Shown: positions 7,180 to 13,425 of the stretch, one piece after another
Numbering within the stretch: position 1 is the stretch's first letter
Layout: each line of letters begins with the position of its first letter
Notes under the pieces: generated by a model
Database searches by the model: none
Told to the model about the DNA's origin: nothing
Seen by the model: only the letters and a program-made list of their open reading frames with translations
Assembly (NCBI GenBank): GCA_012514545.1
Contig: JAAZAC010000007.1
Span: 1-19,975, forward strand
Source of the DNA: Actinomycetales bacterium
GTDB lineage: Bacteria > Actinomycetota > Actinomycetes > Actinomycetales > Cellulomonadaceae
DNA: 19,975 bases
Direction of reading: 5' to 3'
Made by a program: the position numbers and the translations under genes

Positions 7180-8316
7180 ATGTCCCCCTGGGCCGTGGTG
7201 TTCGGTGGCCCGTCGCCCGAGCACGAGATCTCGATCCTCACGGGCCTGCAGGCCGAGCGGGTGCTGACCCGCGCCGGCGAGCAGGTCGTGAGCCTGTACT
7301 GGGGCCCGACGGGCGCGTGGCACCTCGTGCCGAACGGCACCGAGGCCAAGGACTACCTCGAGGGTGCGCCCGCCGGTGCGCGCCCGGTCGAGGTGCGCCT
7401 CGGCGCCGACGGGGGGTTCTTCGTCAAGGGCCGCCTGCGCGCCGAGCGCCTGGAGATCGCCGCCGCGCTGTCCTGCCTGCACGGCGGCCTCGGCGAGGGC
7501 GGCGGGTACGCGGGCCTGATGGCGCTGCTCGGCGTCCCGACGACGGGCGGCAGCCTCTACGCGTCAGCGCTCGGCATGGACAAGCTGGCGTTCTCCGGCG
7601 TCGTCGCGGCGGCGGGGATCCCGACGCTGCCCCGGGTCGCGCTGACCGCGGACGGCGACGTGCCGTTCGACGGGCCGTACATCGTCAAGCCGCGCTTCGG
7701 CGGCTCGAGCATCGGCATCGAGATCACCGACGACCTCGCCGCGGCGCGCGCCGTCGCCCGGGCGAGCGTGCACCTGCGGGCGGGCGCCGTCGTCGAGCCG
7801 TACCGGAGCGACCTCGTCGACCTCAACATCGCGTTCCGCACCCACCCGTCGCTGGAGGTCTCCGCGATCGAGCGGCCGCTGCGCACGGCCGAGGGCGGCG
7901 TGTACTCCTACGCCGACAAGTACCTCGCCGGGGGCGGCGGGGAGGACGCCGGGATGGCCGCGGCGCCGCGCGAGCTGCCCGCCGACATCCCCGAGGAGGT
8001 CGCCGAGCGGATCCGCGCGTACGCGCGCCGGGTCGCCGAGGTCACGCTGGTCACCGGGGCGCCGCGCCTGGACTTCCTCCACGACCCCGCGACCGGCGAC
8101 GTGTTCGTCAACGAGATCAACACCGTCCCCGGGGCGATGGGCCTGTACCTGTGGGCCGACCGGGTGCCCGCCGCGGACGTCCTGCGCGGCATGCTCGTCG
8201 AGGCGCGCGACGCCGGCGTGCCGGCCGTCCCGTCGGGGTTCGGCTCGGGCGCGGCGCTGCGCGCGGCCGGCGGGATCGCCGGCAAGCTCGTCGGCCTGGA
8301 GGGCCCGCGCGCCTGA
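7180..8316 (+). CDS. D-alanine-D-alanine ligase-like ATP-grasp enzyme (operon paralogue)
   Basis: The 378-residue protein follows the Ddl plan: VVFGGPSPEHEISILTG at the N-terminus, LHGGLGEGGGYAG, ALGMDKLAFSGVVAAAGIPT, the ATP-grasp loop KPRFGGSSIGIEI, the omega loop YSYADKYLAGGGGED (Tyr248), and metal ligands Asp298, Glu312 and Asn314 in FVNEINTVPG. The active-site metal set is complete. The substrate-side motif is altered: the usual HGxxGEDGxxQG reads with Gly for Asp and Ala for Gln, and the tail after NTVPG is AMGLYLW rather than the usual MT..S. Tyr248 is the residue of D-Ala-D-Ala ligases, not of VanA-type D-Ala-D-Lac ligases. The ATG at 7180 has GAGG 5 bases upstream; a GTG at 7174 is the alternative. 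It probably supplies a dipeptide or ligates an amino acid for the neighbouring MurF-like enzyme. That link is inferred from operon order; its exact product is unknown. Confidence 0.85.
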   Translation: MSPWAVVFGGPSPEHEISILTGLQAERVLTRAGEQVVSLYWGPTGAWHLVPNGTEAKDYLEGAPAGARPVEVRLGADGGFFVKGRLRAERLEIAAALSCLHGGLGEGGGYAGLMALLGVPTTGGSLYASALGMDKLAFSGVVAAAGIPTLPRVALTADGDVPFDGPYIVKPRFGGSSIGIEITDDLAAARAVARASVHLRAGAVVEPYRSDLVDLNIAFRTHPSLEVSAIERPLRTAEGGVYSYADKYLAGGGGEDAGMAAAPRELPADIPEEVAERIRAYARRVAEVTLVTGAPRLDFLHDPATGDVFVNEINTVPGAMGLYLWADRVPAADVLRGMLVEARDAGVPAVPSGFGSGAALRAAGGIAGKLVGLEGPRA

Positions 8317-8339
8317 GGGCGCCTCAGCCGTTCGGGCCC
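8301..8339. terminator. Nested hairpin over the two convergent ddl stops
   Basis: The 7-base arms GGGCCCG (8301-8307) and CGGGCCC (8333-8339) enclose a smaller hairpin, CTGAGG-GCG-CCTCAG (8313-8327), that contains both stop codons. There is no T-rich tract on either side. It could be a bidirectional terminator or RNA stabiliser, but in DNA this GC-rich such hairpins are common. Confidence 0.3.
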
Positions 8340-9286
8340 CGTTCGACGGCGGCCCGCAGCAGGTCGGCGAGGAGGTCGCCGAGCGTCCGGCCCGCCTCCG
8401 CCGCCGCGAGCGGCAGCACCGACGTCTCGGTGAGCCCCGGGGAGATGGCGGCCTCGAGGAACCAGGGCGTGCCGGCGTCGTCCACGACGACGTCCGTGCG
8501 GGACATGTCCCGCAGGCCGAGGGCCTGGTGCGCGGTCACGGCCGCGGCCGCGGTCGCCTCGAGCGCGTCGAACGGCAGGGGCGCCGGGATCTCGATCGTG
8601 ATGAGGTCCGGGCTGTAGCGGGCCTCGAAGCTGAACGGCGACGTGCCGGGGTTGGTGAACGCCGCGGGGGGCAGCGCGACCGGGCCGCCGTGCTCGTCGA
8701 TGACGACGGTCTCGACCGTCACGCCCGCCACGTACTTCTCGATGAGCGCGAGGTTGCCGTAGGTGAAGCAGCGCACGAGCGCCGCGGGCAGCTCGGCCGG
8801 GTCCGTGACCAGCGACATGCCGAGCGTCGAGCCGCTCGTCGCCGGCTTGACGACGACCGGCAGGCCCAGGCGGTCCGCGATCGCGCCGACGAGCCGCGTG
8901 GGGGAGAGCTCGCGGAACGACCGCGCGGAGATGGCGACCCAGTCCGGCGTCGCGAGGCCGGCCCGGCCCACGAGCTTCTTCGCGACCACCTTGTCCCACG
9001 CGAGGTGGCACGCGCCGGGGCGCGGCCCCACGTACGGGATGCCGATGAGCTGGAGGGCGGTCTGCAGCGAGCCGTCCTCGCCGCTCGCGCCGTGCACCGC
9101 GACGTACGCGGCGTCGATGCGGTCGCCGCGGAGCCGGTCCAGGAGCGACTCGTCGGCGTCGTACAGCACGGCGTCGACGCCGGCCTCCCCGAGCGCCCAG
9201 AGGGCGCGCCGGCCCGACCGCACGGAGACCTCCCGCTCGCTCGACAGACCCCCGGCGATGACGGCGACGCGTTCCAGCTGAGTCAT
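8324..9286 (-). CDS. Short D-alanine-D-alanine ligase family protein with a substituted metal-site Asn
   Basis: This is a 320-residue ATP-grasp protein. It has the Ddl motifs SSEREVSVRSG near the N-terminus, HGASGEDGSLQ, IGIPYVG, WDKVVAKKLV, VVKPATSGSTLGMSLV (ATP-binding) and SFEARYSPD with the omega-loop Tyr of D-Ala-D-Ala ligases. The C-terminal metal site reads RTD (Asp265), then FLEAAISPGLTETS: Glu278 is present, but the residue two further on, Asn272 in E. coli DdlB, is Ala280, and the next is Ile instead of Thr. The Asp-Glu spacing of 13 equals that of DdlB, so the alignment is secure. The canonical reaction is ATP-dependent D-Ala-D-Ala synthesis; activity here may be weakened or altered. 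The ATG has GGAGGGAG close upstream. It converges on the operon ligase with 7 bases between stops. DUF3515 lies upstream on the same strand. Confidence 0.85.
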   Translation of the reverse strand: MTQLERVAVIAGGLSSEREVSVRSGRRALWALGEAGVDAVLYDADESLLDRLRGDRIDAAYVAVHGASGEDGSLQTALQLIGIPYVGPRPGACHLAWDKVVAKKLVGRAGLATPDWVAISARSFRELSPTRLVGAIADRLGLPVVVKPATSGSTLGMSLVTDPAELPAALVRCFTYGNLALIEKYVAGVTVETVVIDEHGGPVALPPAAFTNPGTSPFSFEARYSPDLITIEIPAPLPFDALEATAAAAVTAHQALGLRDMSRTDVVVDDAGTPWFLEAAISPGLTETSVLPLAAAEAGRTLGDLLADLLRAAVERGPNG

Positions 9287-9314
9287 GGCACTCCCTCCGC
9301 GGCGATCCTAGGGC

Positions 9315-9821
9315 TCACAGGCACGACCGGGTCTGCTCCACCCGAGCGACCGCCGGGCCGAGGTCGAGCAGGAACGACGTCGAGCGGCTCGACGCGACGG
9401 CCGCCGGCACGCGCACCTCGACCGCCGGGTCGCGGCCGTAGGTGACGAACGTCCAGGGCGCGCCGTCCGGCCCGGCCTCGCCCTCGATCGCGAGCCAGTC
9501 GACGGCGAGGACGCCGTCGTCCGCGGTGACGCACGGGTCCGTCGTCGGGGGCGGCGGCTCGACCCCGCAGCGGAGCACGACGGCCGCGCCCGGCTCGCCC
9601 CACGCGGCCGTCGCCTGGCTGCTCGTGCGCAGCCGCGGCATGCCGGCGAGCTCGCGGGGGAGCCCGAGGACGACCTCGGCGCACAGGGGGTCCGCGGCGT
9701 GCGGGGCGGCCTCGACGCCGACCGGGGTCGTGCAGCCCGCGAGCGCGCCGACGAGCACCGCCACGAGCACCGCCACGGGGGCCCCTGCCCCGCGGGCGCG
9801 GCGTCGGGACGGTCCAGGCAC
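9315..9821 (-). CDS. DUF3515 family lipoprotein
   Basis: This is a 168-residue protein with a basic start (SRRRAR), a hydrophobic stretch and the lipobox LAGC with Cys30, so it should be exported and lipid-anchored on the outer face of the membrane. The mature part has a conserved cysteine pattern (DPLCAEV, LRCGVE, DPCVT, and SCL at the end) and the WLAIEG and TFVTYGRDPAVEV segments that I recognise from DUF3515, a family of actinobacterial proteins of unknown role usually found between ddl and thiL. The four cysteines could form two disulfides (inference). GTG 9821 is supported by TACGGT 6 bases upstream (leaderless). It is divergent from thiL and lies 28 bases before the short ddl on the same strand. 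Confidence 0.8.
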   Translation of the reverse strand: MPGPSRRRARGAGAPVAVLVAVLVGALAGCTTPVGVEAAPHAADPLCAEVVLGLPRELAGMPRLRTSSQATAAWGEPGAAVVLRCGVEPPPPTTDPCVTADDGVLAVDWLAIEGEAGPDGAPWTFVTYGRDPAVEVRVPAAVASSRSTSFLLDLGPAVARVEQTRSCL

Positions 9822-9827
9822 GTGTCC

Positions 9828-9833
9828 ACCGTA
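9828..9833 (-). promoter_or_regulatory. -10-like element of the DUF3515 gene (leaderless start)
   Basis: TACGGT on the minus strand, 6 bases before the GTG at 9821. It faces away from the thiL -10-like box only 10 bases to the right, so the two promoters must overlap. Confidence 0.45.
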
Positions 9834-9843
9834 GTGCGCTCGG

Positions 9844-9849
9844 TAGCCT
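9844..9849 (+). promoter_or_regulatory. -10-like element of thiL (leaderless start)
   Basis: TAGCCT, 7 bases before the thiL GTG at 9857. The whole divergent gap to the DUF3515 gene is 35 bases. No thiamine riboswitch can fit upstream. Confidence 0.45.
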
Positions 9850-9856
9850 GGCCGTC

Positions 9857-10849
9857 GTGCCCGGCCCCACGGTCGCCGACCTCGGCGAGGACGCCCTCCT
9901 CGAGCGGCTGTTCCCGCTCCTGCCCGCCGGCGCGGGCACCCTGCTGGGACCCGGGGACGACGCCGCCGTCGTCGCCGCGCGGGACGGCCGCGTCGTCGTG
10001 ACGACGGACGTGCTCGTCGAGGGCCGTCACTTCCGGACCGCCTGGTCGGACGGCGAGGACGTGGGGTGGCGCGCCGCGGTGCAGAACCTCGCCGACGTCG
10101 CCGCGATGGGCGCCCGCCCGACGGCGCTCGTCGTCGCCCTCGTCGCGCCGCCGACGCTGCCCGTGGCGTGGGCGGAGGCGCTCGCCCGGGGCCTCGCGGC
10201 CGCGTGCCCCGACGGCGTGGGCGTGGTCGGCGGGGACCTGTCCGGCGGGGACGCGCTCGTCGTGTCCGTGACCGCGCTCGGCGAGCTCGACGGGCGCGCG
10301 CCCGTGCGCCGGTCGGGCGCCCGGCCGGGGGACGTCGTCGCGCACGCGGGGGTGCGCGGGCGCTCGGCGGCCGGGTATGCGTGGCTCGCCGCCGGCCGCG
10401 CGGATGCGGGCGTCGCCGCCGACGTCGTGCGCGCCTACCGGCGGCCCGTCGCCCCGCTCGGGGCCGGGCCCGCCGCGGCGGCCGCCGGGGCGACCGCGAT
10501 GCTCGACGTGTCCGACGGGCTCCTGCGCGACGCGGGCCGCCTCGCCCGGGCGAGCGGCGTCGTCGTCGACCTGGCGCCCGTGGCGCGCGCCTTCCCGGAC
10601 GACCTCGCCGCGCTGGCGGGCGTGGCCGCGGCGCTGGGGGCCGACCCGGAGCGCTGGGTGCTGGCGGGCGGCGAGGACCACGGGCTGCTCGCGACGTTCC
10701 CGCCCGACGTCGTGCCGCCGGCCCCGTTCCGCGTCGTCGGGACGGTGTTTGACGCCGGCGCGCACCCCGCGGGGACCGTCACCGTGGGCGGCACGGTGCC
10801 GGGCGGGCCGCCCGGCTGGGACCACTTCGCGGATCAGCCGCGGCGGTAG
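9857..10849 (+). CDS. thiL: Thiamine-monophosphate kinase
   Basis: ThiL phosphorylates thiamine monophosphate with ATP to give thiamine diphosphate, the active cofactor. The 330-residue protein has the PurM/AIRS-type order: GPGDDAAVV (residues 31-39), TTDVLVEGRHFRT (49-61), VQNLADVAAMGARPTALV (75-92), VVGGDLSGGD, MLDVSDGLLRDAGRLA and LAGGEDHGLLATFP. The aspartates that bind metal and ATP are all present, and the length is normal. GTG 9857 fits the AtP/metal-site distance seen in the family and follows TAGCCT at leaderless spacing. The last 16 bases (10834-10849) overlap the end of the minus-strand acetyltransferase gene. It stands alone on its strand, with no other thiamine gene in view. Confidence 0.95.
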   Translation: MPGPTVADLGEDALLERLFPLLPAGAGTLLGPGDDAAVVAARDGRVVVTTDVLVEGRHFRTAWSDGEDVGWRAAVQNLADVAAMGARPTALVVALVAPPTLPVAWAEALARGLAAACPDGVGVVGGDLSGGDALVVSVTALGELDGRAPVRRSGARPGDVVAHAGVRGRSAAGYAWLAAGRADAGVAADVVRAYRRPVAPLGAGPAAAAAGATAMLDVSDGLLRDAGRLARASGVVVDLAPVARAFPDDLAALAGVAAALGADPERWVLAGGEDHGLLATFPPDVVPPAPFRVVGTVFDAGAHPAGTVTVGGTVPGGPPGWDHFADQPRR

Positions 10850-11355
10850 CGCAGCTCCTTGAGGTACTGGCCGCCGAACTCCTCCATGCGCTCCACGCCG
10901 TCGGGCGCGAAGCCGTTGCGCCGGTAGAAGTGCCGCGCGCGGTCGTTCGCCTCGAGCACCCACAGCGTGACCGCGGCGCCGTCGGGGACGTGCGCGACGA
11001 CGGTACGCATGAGCTCGCGGGCGACGCCCCGGCCCCACGCGTGCGGCTCGAGGTAGATCGCGTAGACCTCGAGGGTGGTCCGGTCGGCGTCCTCGTCGCG
11101 GCTCGGGCCGAGGAAGGCGAAGCCGAGGACCTCGCCCTCCTCCTCGGCCACCCACACGTGCTGGCCGCGCTCGAGGTTCGTCAGCGTCCGGCGCCACTGG
11201 TCGGCCCGGCTCGCGACGTCCAGGCCGTCGAGGTACGCGTCGGGCACCACGCCCCGGTACGCCTCGCGCCAGGACGCGACGTGGACCGCGGCGATCGCCT
11301 CGGCGTCGGCGGGGGCGGCGTCGCGGATGGTGACCTCGGTGACGTCCTCGACCAT
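10834..11355 (-). CDS. GNAT-family N-acetyltransferase
   Basis: This is a 173-residue single-domain GNAT protein that should move an acetyl group from acetyl-CoA to an amine. It opens with VTIRDAAPADAEAIAAVHVASWREAYRG, the usual beta1-alpha1 start of small GNATs with an SWREAY motif. It has the acetyl-CoA loop HAWGRGVARELM (105-116), the LWVLEANDRARHFYRRNGF segment (131-149), typical for motif B, and ends YLKELRYRRG. The acceptor is unknown. The ATG at 11355 is chosen because AGGGTGG lies 5 bases upstream. The 3' end overlaps that of thiL by 16 bases. It lies downstream of rpmB on the same strand but is separated by a strong hairpin, so it is probably expressed on its own. Confidence 0.88.
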   Translation of the reverse strand: MVEDVTEVTIRDAAPADAEAIAAVHVASWREAYRGVVPDAYLDGLDVASRADQWRRTLTNLERGQHVWVAEEEGEVLGFAFLGPSRDEDADRTTLEVYAIYLEPHAWGRGVARELMRTVVAHVPDGAAVTLWVLEANDRARHFYRRNGFAPDGVERMEEFGGQYLKELRYRRG

Positions 11356-11436
11356 GCCGACCACCCTGCCATCCGATCCGGCGCGGGGCCAAGCCACCCG
11401 GTCACGGCCGTGCGAACCGCCCGGGGGCGGGCACGA

Positions 11437-11467
11437 CGAAGCCCGCGGCGCGGGGCCGCGGGCTTCG
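11437..11467 (-). terminator. Strong hairpin downstream of rpmB
   Basis: A perfect 13-base inverted repeat (11437-11449 and 11455-11467) with a 5-base loop, starting 8 bases past the rpmB stop. No T-tract follows on the minus strand, as is common for GC-rich actinobacterial terminators. The position makes termination of rpmB transcription likely. Confidence 0.65.
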
Positions 11468-11474
11468 GAGGGTC

Positions 11475-11666
11475 TCAGGCGGAGCGCTGCACCTTGCCGG
11501 CCTTGAGGCACGACGTGCAGACGTTGAGGCGCTTCGGCGAGCCGGCGACGACGGCGCGGACGCGCTGGATGTTCGGGTTCCAGCGGCGCTTGGTGCGCCG
11601 GTGCGAGTGCGAGATGTTGTGCCCGAAGCCAGGGCCCTTGCCGCAGACGTCGCAGGTGGCAGCCAC
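11475..11666 (-). CDS. rpmB: 50S ribosomal protein bL28
   Basis: This is a 63-residue bL28 of the large ribosomal subunit. It begins AATCDVCGKGPGFGHNISHS, followed by the basic stretch RRTKRRWNPNIQRVRAVV, and ends with NVCTSCLKAGKVQ. The CDVC and CTSC pairs form the zinc-binding (C+) version of the protein; actinobacteria often keep a second, zinc-free copy under Zur control elsewhere. The GTG at 11666 is preceded by GAGGAGAC at normal distance. It is divergent from the fakA-like/recG operon, the usual actinobacterial arrangement, and is followed by a strong hairpin. The frame stays open far upstream on this strand, but that is only GC-rich shadow sequence. Confidence 0.96.
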   Translation of the reverse strand: MAATCDVCGKGPGFGHNISHSHRRTKRRWNPNIQRVRAVVAGSPKRLNVCTSCLKAGKVQRSA

Positions 11667-11771
11667 GTGAGTCTCCTCGTCATGCACGCCGCGGTGGGCG
11701 TCGGTCCAGGGGATCCGGCGGACGGGCCGGGCGAGGGCAGCGCCCATCGCCGGCGGGCCGGACAACCTCGA

Positions 11772-11778
11772 TAGGGTA
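11772..11778. promoter_or_regulatory. Candidate -10 region serving rpmB and/or the fakA-like operon
   Basis: TAGGGTA reads as TAGGGT on the plus strand and TACCCT on the minus strand. For rpmB, TTGGGG lies 18 bases upstream of TACCCT on the minus strand, which would give a leader of about 100 bases. No clear -35 is seen for the plus direction. The other parts of 11667-11871 hold only the fakA Shine-Dalgarno (GGAGG, 11863-11867); I see nothing else. Confidence 0.3.
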
Positions 11779-11871
11779 GCCGATCGACGGCGGTGCCCCC
11801 AAACGGCCGGGCGCCGCCCGGGGCGCCCCTCGGGGCGGACGTGGCGCCCGGCGCGTGCGAACGGAGGACCG

Positions 11872-13425
11872 GTGGGGACGACGCGGCTCGACGGCGCGGT
11901 CCTCCGCGCCTTCGCCGACGGCGCGGTCGAGGTCCTCGACGCCCACCGGGCCGAGCTCGACGCCCTCAACGTCTTCCCGGTCGCGGACTCCGACACCGGC
12001 ACGAACCTGTGGCTCACCCTGCGGGAGGGGCGCGCGGCGCTCGCGCGCCTCGACGACGGTGCCCCGCCCGCCGCGCTGGCCCGTGGGCTCGCCCGGGGCA
12101 CGCTCGTCGGCGCGCGGGGCAACTCGGGCGTCATCGTCAGCCAGTACCTCGGCGAGCTGCTGCGCGCCCTCGGGGACGGTGCGGTCGACGGCGCCGTCGA
12201 CGCCGGCGTCGTCGCGCGGGCCCTGCGCCGCGCCACGGACGCCGCGTACGCCGCGGTGGCCCACCCCGTCGAGGGCACGGTGCTCAGCGTGGCCCGGGCG
12301 GTGGCCGACGGCGCCGCGGAGGCGGCCGGCGACGTCGCCGACGTCCTCGCCGCGGGACTCGCGGCCGGCCACGCGGCGCTCGGCCGCACGCCCGAGCAGC
12401 TCGCGGCGCTGCGCGAGGCGGGCGTGCTCGACGCGGGCGGCTGGGGGCTGCTGCTCGTCCTGCGGGCCCTCGCGGACGCGTGCGGGGTGCCCCGGTCGGC
12501 GGGGCTCGTCCCCGCCCCGGGGCCCGCGGACGCCGCGGTCCACGGGCACGTGCACGACGCCGACCAGGGCGGCGCGTTCGAGGTGATGTACGTCGTGGAC
12601 TGCGGGCGCGCCGACGGCGGGCCGACGGACGGCGTCGCCGACCGGCTGCGGGGCGCGCTGGCCGCCGTCGGGGACTCGGTCGCCGTCGTCGGCGGCGACG
12701 GGCTGTGGCAGGCCCACGTGCACACGGACACGCCGCTGGAGGCGGTGGGCACGGCCGCGGTGGCCGGCGTCGCCGCGACCCAGGTCCGCGTGCGCCACAT
12801 CGGCCGGCAGGCGGGGGTGCACGGCGCGCAGGCGCCCGCCCTCGGCCTCGTCGCCGTCACGGGCGCCGCGGGGCTCACCGCCGACCTCGCGCGGGCGGGG
12901 GCCGTCGTCGTGCTCGTCCCGCCGGGCCGGGCCGCGGGACCGGAGCTCGAGCGGGCCGTGGACGACACGGGCGCCGACGACGTGCTCGTGCTCGCCGCCG
13001 GCGGGCTCGTCGCGTCCGTCGACCGGCCGGGGCTGCGGGTGCGGCGCGGGCTGTCCGAGGCCCAGGTCGTGGCGGGGGCGGCGACCCTGGCCGCGCTCGC
13101 GGGCCGCGAGACCGACGCCGGCCGCCTCGCCTCCGCCGTGCTCGCCGCCGTCGACGGCGTCCGGACGGCGACCGTCGCCGATGTCGGCGCGGGCGGCGAT
13201 GCTGGTGGCGTGGGCGAGGTCGTGGCCGAGCGGGTCCTGGCGGCAGCGCGCGCGCTCGTCGCCGACGACACGACGCTGCTCACGCTGCTCGCGGGCGCGG
13301 ACGCGCCGGGCGACCTCGGCGCGCGCGTCGCGGCGGCGGTCGGGGACCGCGTGGAGGTCGTGGTGCTGCCGACCGGCCTGCCGGGCCGCGAGGTGGTCCT
13401 CGGCGCCGAGGCGGGCACGGCGTGA
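11872..13425 (+). CDS. DAK2-domain protein, FakA-like (fatty acid kinase / DhaL-type)
   Basis: The 517-residue protein starts with a DhaL/DAK2 nucleotide-binding domain: LNVFPVADSDTGTNLWLTL (residues 32-50, with Asp39 and Asp41 as metal ligands), GARGNSGVIVSQYLGELL, VEGTVLSVARAVAD and EAGVLDAGGWGLLLVL. A middle domain has EVMYVVDC and HVHTD (282-286), and a low-complexity, Ala/Val-rich C-terminal domain follows. In FakA of firmicutes this layout phosphorylates fatty acids held by a FakB (DegV) partner. No FakB gene is in this window, and the actinobacterial homologues next to rpmB and recG are mostly uncharacterised, so the substrate is inferred. The GTG at 11872 has GGAGG 4 bases upstream. 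Its stop overlaps the recG start as GTGA, which implies coupled translation. Confidence 0.85.
   Translation: MGTTRLDGAVLRAFADGAVEVLDAHRAELDALNVFPVADSDTGTNLWLTLREGRAALARLDDGAPPAALARGLARGTLVGARGNSGVIVSQYLGELLRALGDGAVDGAVDAGVVARALRRATDAAYAAVAHPVEGTVLSVARAVADGAAEAAGDVADVLAAGLAAGHAALGRTPEQLAALREAGVLDAGGWGLLLVLRALADACGVPRSAGLVPAPGPADAAVHGHVHDADQGGAFEVMYVVDCGRADGGPTDGVADRLRGALAAVGDSVAVVGGDGLWQAHVHTDTPLEAVGTAAVAGVAATQVRVRHIGRQAGVHGAQAPALGLVAVTGAAGLTADLARAGAVVVLVPPGRAAGPELERAVDDTGADDVLVLAAGGLVASVDRPGLRVRRGLSEAQVVAGAATLAALAGRETDAGRLASAVLAAVDGVRTATVADVGAGGDAGGVGEVVAERVLAAARALVADDTTLLTLLAGADAPGDLGARVAAAVGDRVEVVVLPTGLPGREVVLGAEAGTA

Noticed and set aside
7180..9286. A vancomycin-resistance (VanH-VanA-VanX) type cluster, given two Ddl-like genes and a MurF-like gene.
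   Set aside because: Both ligases keep the omega-loop Tyr of D-Ala-D-Ala ligases, no D-lactate dehydrogenase or D,D-dipeptidase gene is present, and the alpha/beta hydrolase shows no VanX or VanY motif.
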